From NCBI GenBank assembly GCA_002110485.1, contig MOWL01000046.1, positions 744,001 to 808,000 of the forward strand: a DNA stretch of 64,000 bases. The letters run 5' to 3'. The stretch's first letter is position 1. Every line of letters begins with the position of its first letter. Below are positions 58,993-64,000 of the stretch, piece by piece. Position numbers and translations under genes: made by a program. Source of the DNA: Emergomyces orientalis. Lineage: Eukaryota > Ascomycota > Eurotiomycetes > Onygenales > Ajellomycetaceae. The notes under the pieces were generated by a model. The model was not told the DNA's origin, made no database searches, and saw only the letters and a program-made list of their open reading frames with translations.

Positions 58993-60886
58993 ATGTCTGG
59001 ATCAAATCCTTTCCGCCATAAGAAGCCTAACGACCAGACTGCCCCGCAATTCCACCAGCTGGACCAGGCTTCACTATCAGCCCATAACAACCACTCCAAC
59101 CACAGCACACCGATCGATCCCGCATCAAGGGCTCATGGCGAAGGTGCGCAGTTCAATATACCCTTCTTAATACAGTGGGAAAGACCCCATATTTGATAAG
59201 GAGGGATACATTGTCAGGGAGCTGACTCGAATTATGTGCGCTGCTACAGTAGGTCCTTCGCGACCGTCTCAGCGCCAGAAAACCGTCCGCATCGCCTCTC
59301 CGCCTGCCCCAACACAGCCATCATTATATCCCAGTGCGGCCGATCATCTATCGCCAGCCAGTAATAGGGCCTCATTCCTCCACCACGGTACGCATCGTGG
59401 TTTGCCGCCTCATCCTTCCACACAGGAGAGCTCGGATTCTGAGGACGAGTCTGTGGGAGATCCTTTCAACCCGGATGCTTCCGGGAGTGACAATGAAGAA
59501 TATGGGGATAATGGAGACGGAAAAGATGATGTAGAAGGGAAGTCTGGAGTGATAGGACTTGGCCTTGAAGGGGGCCAGCACGGATCAGAAGAGCCACATG
59601 GCGCAGAGCAGGCTATTTTGCCTGATGGACAGGATCCAGCTACATTGCGGGGAATTGATGAGTCGATGACACCACCACCTTCAGCTAGTAAAGGGAAGAG
59701 GGCGACTATGGATGTGGAGGCGTTTACGAGAATGCTTATGACTGGAGAAACAGGCGGGGTGGGAAAGGAGCCTGCTCCCGTGGCGCAGCGGCTTTCACTG
59801 CCTACCCAGGGACCACCCATCAGCGATAGCAGCAGCAATACAGACACAGGATCTACATCAAAGCAACCTATTTTCGAGACGCGGCATCTTCCGCGGTTAG
59901 AGACGCCCCGGACATCACATGAATTATCGACTTCAGAAGCGGACGAGGAGCGGTGGAAATTAGCGGCCTTGTCCAAACCAGCGGAAAGGCAAAAACCTCC
60001 ACCTCCGAAAACAAGGCATGGGAAACTGATCAAGCCCAACGCTGGTCAGGCATCCCCTTTGGCTGGACTATGCCCTATTACTTCCCCGAACTATCGCTCT
60101 GTGTCACCCGCCTCTATATCATCTCGATCATTAGCAGAAGAGGAAAACAGTGACGTCAACAAGCCTCTCCCCCAACCACCAGTTGACGATTCACTTCTTT
60201 CAGTGAGCCCTGAGCAGACTTATGAAGACTCAGAGAATCCATCTCCTCTACTACAGCAGAAGCGCCCACCTACACCACCCCTGGCTAGACGACACAGCCA
60301 GATGAAAACCAGCAAATCTAGACTATCAAGAAATAACTCCGCTCGACACTCCATGCCACCTACCAACACTGTCAGCAACTTAAATACAATATCATCCACG
60401 CATCTCTCATCCCCTTTAAAAACTCCACCGGCTCCTCCATCCCGACGAAAAGATCGTGAATCATCAACTTTCTCGTCGTCAGATACACCAACATTATTAC
60501 TTCAAGAACGACGGCAGACCTCGCGCCAACGAAGCAATTCCAGGGAAGATTCTTCAGATAAATCCAGTTTCCGCAGCGTGGAGACGGTATCAACAATATC
60601 TAACAAACGGGCATCGCAAGGCCCACCGCGGCCGCCTCCACCCAGGCGGGGAGGCGGTGGAGGAAGCAGGGCTAGCCTAGATGAGGCGCGGCCTGTTTTT
60701 CCGGGAAGCACAGATTCACCAACTGTGACTATGGGAATCGGCATAGAGAACACAGATGATGCGAAGAAAAGGCCTCCAGGGACACCATCGCAGTCACATG
60801 CCACTGATATCCTCGCGGATTTGTCACGGTTGCAGAAAGAAGTAGATGATTTACGAGGTCGGTATGAAGGGCAGAAGCCGAGTTGA
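58993..60886 (+). CDS. Uncharacterised Pro/Ser-rich, largely disordered protein with a C-terminal coiled coil
   Basis: Two exons, 58993-59143 and 59250-60886, join in frame (donor GTGCGC, acceptor CTACAG) to give 595 aa. The start MSGSNPFRHKK is conserved-looking. Several SH3-ligand-like proline runs occur (KPLPQPPVDD, RPPTPPLARR, KTPPAPPSRR, GPPRPPPPRRGGGG), as well as acidic Ser/Asp/Glu stretches and RRHSQ/RHS sites that could be kinase targets. The last 35 residues (ILADLSRLQKEVDDLRGRY) form a short coiled coil. No enzymatic domain is seen. The layout suggests a scaffold or adaptor of the cortical/actin or vesicle type, which is an inference. The gene keeps a full-length frame over 1.6 kb, so it is certainly coding. 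Confidence 0.85.
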
Positions 60887-61591
60887 GTGATTTTTAGACA
60901 GATGAAAATTAGGGAAGAAGATAAAGAAATAGTACTAGAAGCCTGAAATGGGGTGCGCGCAGTCGAACCACTGGCTACATATTTGTTTTTGCTTTGGAGC
61001 GCTTTTATCCGCTTTTCCACATCTTTTATGATTGGTAAACTTATCGAATCATCGAATGTATTTCCTTTATTTTCCCTCCAGCGTTTGTTTTGCATGTCGA
61101 TTATTTTCGCAGGGCTGGGCCTGTTCTTGTTTCTTCTTTTGGTCTTTCAGCCATGTGATCCATATATGTTTCCCATCAATGTATACCCTACCTATTTGAC
61201 TTACTTACCCATTTCGTAAGTACACGAAGTGTGGTATATATATCATATATCATATATCATACATATGTTCACATCTCACATCTCGTGTTCTTGTTTTCCT
61301 GTTCGTTTTATGTTCTTGTCTACTGCTACCCGTGTTAAGCCCCGATTGATGCTAACTTGGGATGAAGGATATGGAAATGTGTAAAGCGATTGAAGATTCG
61401 TATATATATTGCTGGTTCTTTTTCCCTTTCTTTTTCAACATATACATATATACCGCATCCATCAAACCGGGTCAAGAAAATATGCATCTGCTGAGCATTT
61501 CAGCGCCCACATTACCTCGTATTTTTGAGCCCCAGGCTGCCCAGGTTGCCATGCCCATTTCTTATCGCAAATTTTCAACTTGCCCCAGCCC
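60887..61591. other. Intergenic region between convergent genes
   Basis: The 3' ends of the Pro/Ser-rich gene (+) and the malic enzyme gene (-) face each other. A TATATCA-type repeat lies at 61235-61267. No gene is seen. Confidence 0.6.
61235..61267. repeat. ATATATC repeat
   Basis: Three to four near copies of a 9-nt CATATATCA-like unit lie in the 3' intergenic region. Confidence 0.8.
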
Positions 61592-63955
61592 TTAATTGCG
61601 CTTCTTAAGTGGCTTATACTCTGCCTGCCACATCTGCACACGAATCCACTCCTCCAACTCGTTCCCACCAGCATCACACGGAATCCCTTCCTGCTGTGCC
61701 AAACCCTCTTTGACTGCGGTCTCAATAACCGCCTTGGCAACCTGAACACTGAGCTCGCGCACATCCTCGACATCAGCCAACAATGGCTTATTTGGATCAC
61801 CCATGGCGGGCGATTGTGCCGTCAATGCTTTGGATGCGGCTACGAGCATTTTATCTGAGAGCAGGCGAGCGCGGGATAGGACTGCGCCAAGCCCAATACC
61901 GGGAAAGGCGGTGGAGTTGTTGCATTCCGCTGTAATGGGGATATATGCCCGATTAGAACCCTCGTGGCATTGAGAAGGGGAGAGGACAAAAAAAAAGGAA
62001 TTTATTTAATCGGTTCTTCCGAGAAGGATTCAGGGATGGGGGAATCTGCATACTTACCAATCTCCGTCCTCACTCCCTTATACTCTACAGGCGGGAAGGG
62101 ACTGCCCGTAGCAATCAGGGCTTTCCCCCCCGTCCATTCCATGATATCCTTCGGCTGCGCCTCATGCAAGCGGGTGGGGTTGCTTAGAGGGAAGATGATG
62201 GGGTTCTCGACGTGCCTGGCCATTTCTCTGATAATCTGCTCAGTAAAAGCACCAGCTTTCGTTGAGGTGCCGATTAGCACATGCGGCTTGACATTCTTCA
62301 CCACAGAGTAAAGATCAAGATCGCCCTCTGACCAGTCATCCCGTGCAAAGGAGGCCTGGGCGGGGGTTAGTTTATCGCCTTGTGATTTGAGGAGGAGGCC
62401 TTGTTTATCGATACACCTGTGACGGGATATTGTCAGTTTTCGTATCTTGCTTTTGTTTATGGGGTCTTCAGGGGGTCAATAAAGTAAAATACCAAATTTG
62501 TTTCAGTGCCTCATGTTTCGATTTGTTCGATTCCGCAGCTATTGCATCCCTGATTTGAGCTGCGATGCCTGTACCTGCTGACCCGGCACCGAAACAGATG
62601 ACACGGACGTCGCTCAATTTGATTTTGCTAACATGGAGTGCGGCGAGGAGTGCAGCCAGTGTCACGCATCCGGTCCCCTGGATATCATCGTTGAAGCACG
62701 CTATATGCGACCGATACCTATCCAGAATGCGTTTTGCATTTTGTAGGCCGAAATCTTCGCTGGACGGAGTGATGGATGTGGGCATTTTCCCGTCATCAGA
62801 ATTTGGGGGACAAGCAAAAAAGGGTAATGTACGAAACCGAACGACGTATCCCAAGAGACTCACAAATGTATATAAGCATTGGGGTACCTCTTCCTGGCCG
62901 CTTTGACGAATTTATCCACAAAGTCATCATATTCCTGCCCGCGGGCGCGCTGCTTCCGCAAACCCAGATATAACTCATCCTTCAGCAGCTTCTCGTTCTA
63001 ACAAAGCACAACGTAGTCATTATCTTTGCATTAGCCAAACCGTGATAACCAAAAGCTAAAAAGCCCCAACGCAAAAGAGATTTTGGCCAAAGAAATATGC
63101 ATTATGGACATCATTGGCCTTCCTTACATTTGTTCCACAATCAAGCATGACAGGCAGCTGCCGCGTTGGATGGATACCCGCGCATAGCGTCGTGATCACC
63201 AGCTTCGCCACAGAAATCAGCATTCCTCCTTCACCTTGGTCGCCTATTCCTAAGATCTTTCACCACAAGGGATGAGTTTGGAGTTGTTAGCGGGACCGGA
63301 TCATGCGTGGAATGGAGGATATACATGTATCTCGCAGATGCCATACCTCCTCGCCATCGGTGACGACAATGTAATCTATCTCCTCCCCGTTTCCTCCAAA
63401 ATTAGCAAAGCACTCGTCAATCCGATCCTGGTCGCGGATATTCAGAAAGCAGCCTTCCGGCCTCCTAAAAATTCTCGAGTAATTCTCAATTGCCTCAGCT
63501 TCTGTCGGCGTGTATATCACGCTGAACATCTCCTTCAAGTGTGTTTGAATAAGCTAGATATATTTAAATTAGCCCACCAGCTAAAAAAAAAAAAGGCGGC
63601 TATTTTACTTCCTCCTTTCAAGAGCAGAAATGTATCTGGCTTTTGGCTCGGGCATCCAGCTGAAAAAGGAAATATAGACAAAAGGAACGGACCTTATAAA
63701 ACAACACTTCATTCTGTGCTTTCATGCTTGCCATAAACGTGTTTTTTGCGAGATCATCCGGCTGGCTCGCATATTGCGCATAGGCCCTTTCCACTTGCTC
63801 GTCCAAAGTTTGGACATTGGCTGGTAGGAGGCCGTGGAGCTTGAATATCCGTCTTTCATCATCTGGGAATGCGGAACCCTTGTTATAGTATGGGCTTTGC
63901 AAGAGTTCTCGGCCCTGGAGACGAACGGAAGAGTGCGCGCAGATGCGTCCGGTAA
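61592..63955 (-). CDS. mae1: Malic enzyme, NAD-type (oxaloacetate-decarboxylating); 5' end outside the window
   Basis: Seven exons are visible: 63955-63693, 63553-63347, 63256-63128, 62997-62864, 62759-62493, 62416-62058 and 61929-61592, about 565 codons. The first shown begins at an acceptor with two bases of a split codon, so at least one upstream exon with the start and any mitochondrial transit peptide lies beyond 63960. Landmarks are LNKG-type entry (YYNKGSAFPDDERRIFKLHGLLP), VIYTPTEAEAI, VVTDGEEILGIGDQGEGG, LPVMLDCGTN, the metal/catalytic FEDFGLQNA and CFNDDIQGTG, the nucleotide fold CFGAGSAGTGIA, FPLSNPT and ECNNSTAFPGIGLGAV. The enzyme converts malate to pyruvate and CO2 with reduction of NAD(P)+; fungal NAD forms are mitochondrial. 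Cofactor choice is inferred from overall similarity to yeast Mae1. Confidence 0.95.
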
Positions 63956-64000
63956 CTAGGAGTTAGTTATCAGAAATAATAGTTCTAGCAGCAAAAAAAA

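Overview
This window looks like nuclear DNA of a filamentous ascomycete fungus, most likely a eurotiomycete; Onygenales is my best guess and is inferred, not proven. Genes are split by short GT..AG introns with GTAAGT/GTATGT-type donors and CTAAC/CTAAT-like branch points. A Zn2Cys6 regulator, a SAT4/rhodopsin-type membrane protein and an MFS transporter are fungal-type. Intergenic DNA is long, AT-rich and full of microsatellites. No bacterial-style operons, rRNA, tRNA or CRISPR array could be supported. Exon coordinates were worked out by hand from splice signals and reading-frame continuity.

3.9-23.3 kb is an accessory, metabolism-like block: a secreted GMC oxidoreductase, a gene-free stretch of about 4.6 kb, then a SAT4-family membrane protein, a monocarboxylate-type MFS transporter, a short-chain dehydrogenase, a class-III PLP aminotransferase, a Zn2Cys6 transcription factor and a 4-coumarate-CoA-ligase-like acyl-activating enzyme. 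Together they have the make-up of a small co-regulated metabolic cluster (regulator, transporter, acyl activation, transamination, two redox steps) with no PKS, NRPS or terpene synthase in view. 24.2-25.7 kb holds FEN1, whose model needs a 13-nt first exon and a 5-nt micro-exon carrying the catalytic Asp34 codon.

25.7-41.5 kb is gene-poor: up to three small secreted proteins, a VOC/glyoxalase-like protein and a frameshifted ankyrin-repeat pseudogene. It reads as an accessory or rapidly evolving segment.

41.5-64 kb carries mostly housekeeping genes: a UBC4-type ubiquitin-conjugating enzyme (with Leu at position 72, where Arg is usual), the rRNA methyltransferase EMG1/NEP1, a VOC-domain protein with a long disordered tail, the cohesin acetyltransferase ECO1, a proline/serine-rich uncharacterised protein, and the NAD-type malic enzyme whose 5' end runs off the window. 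Between them lie long pyrimidine- or AT-rich intergenic tracts.
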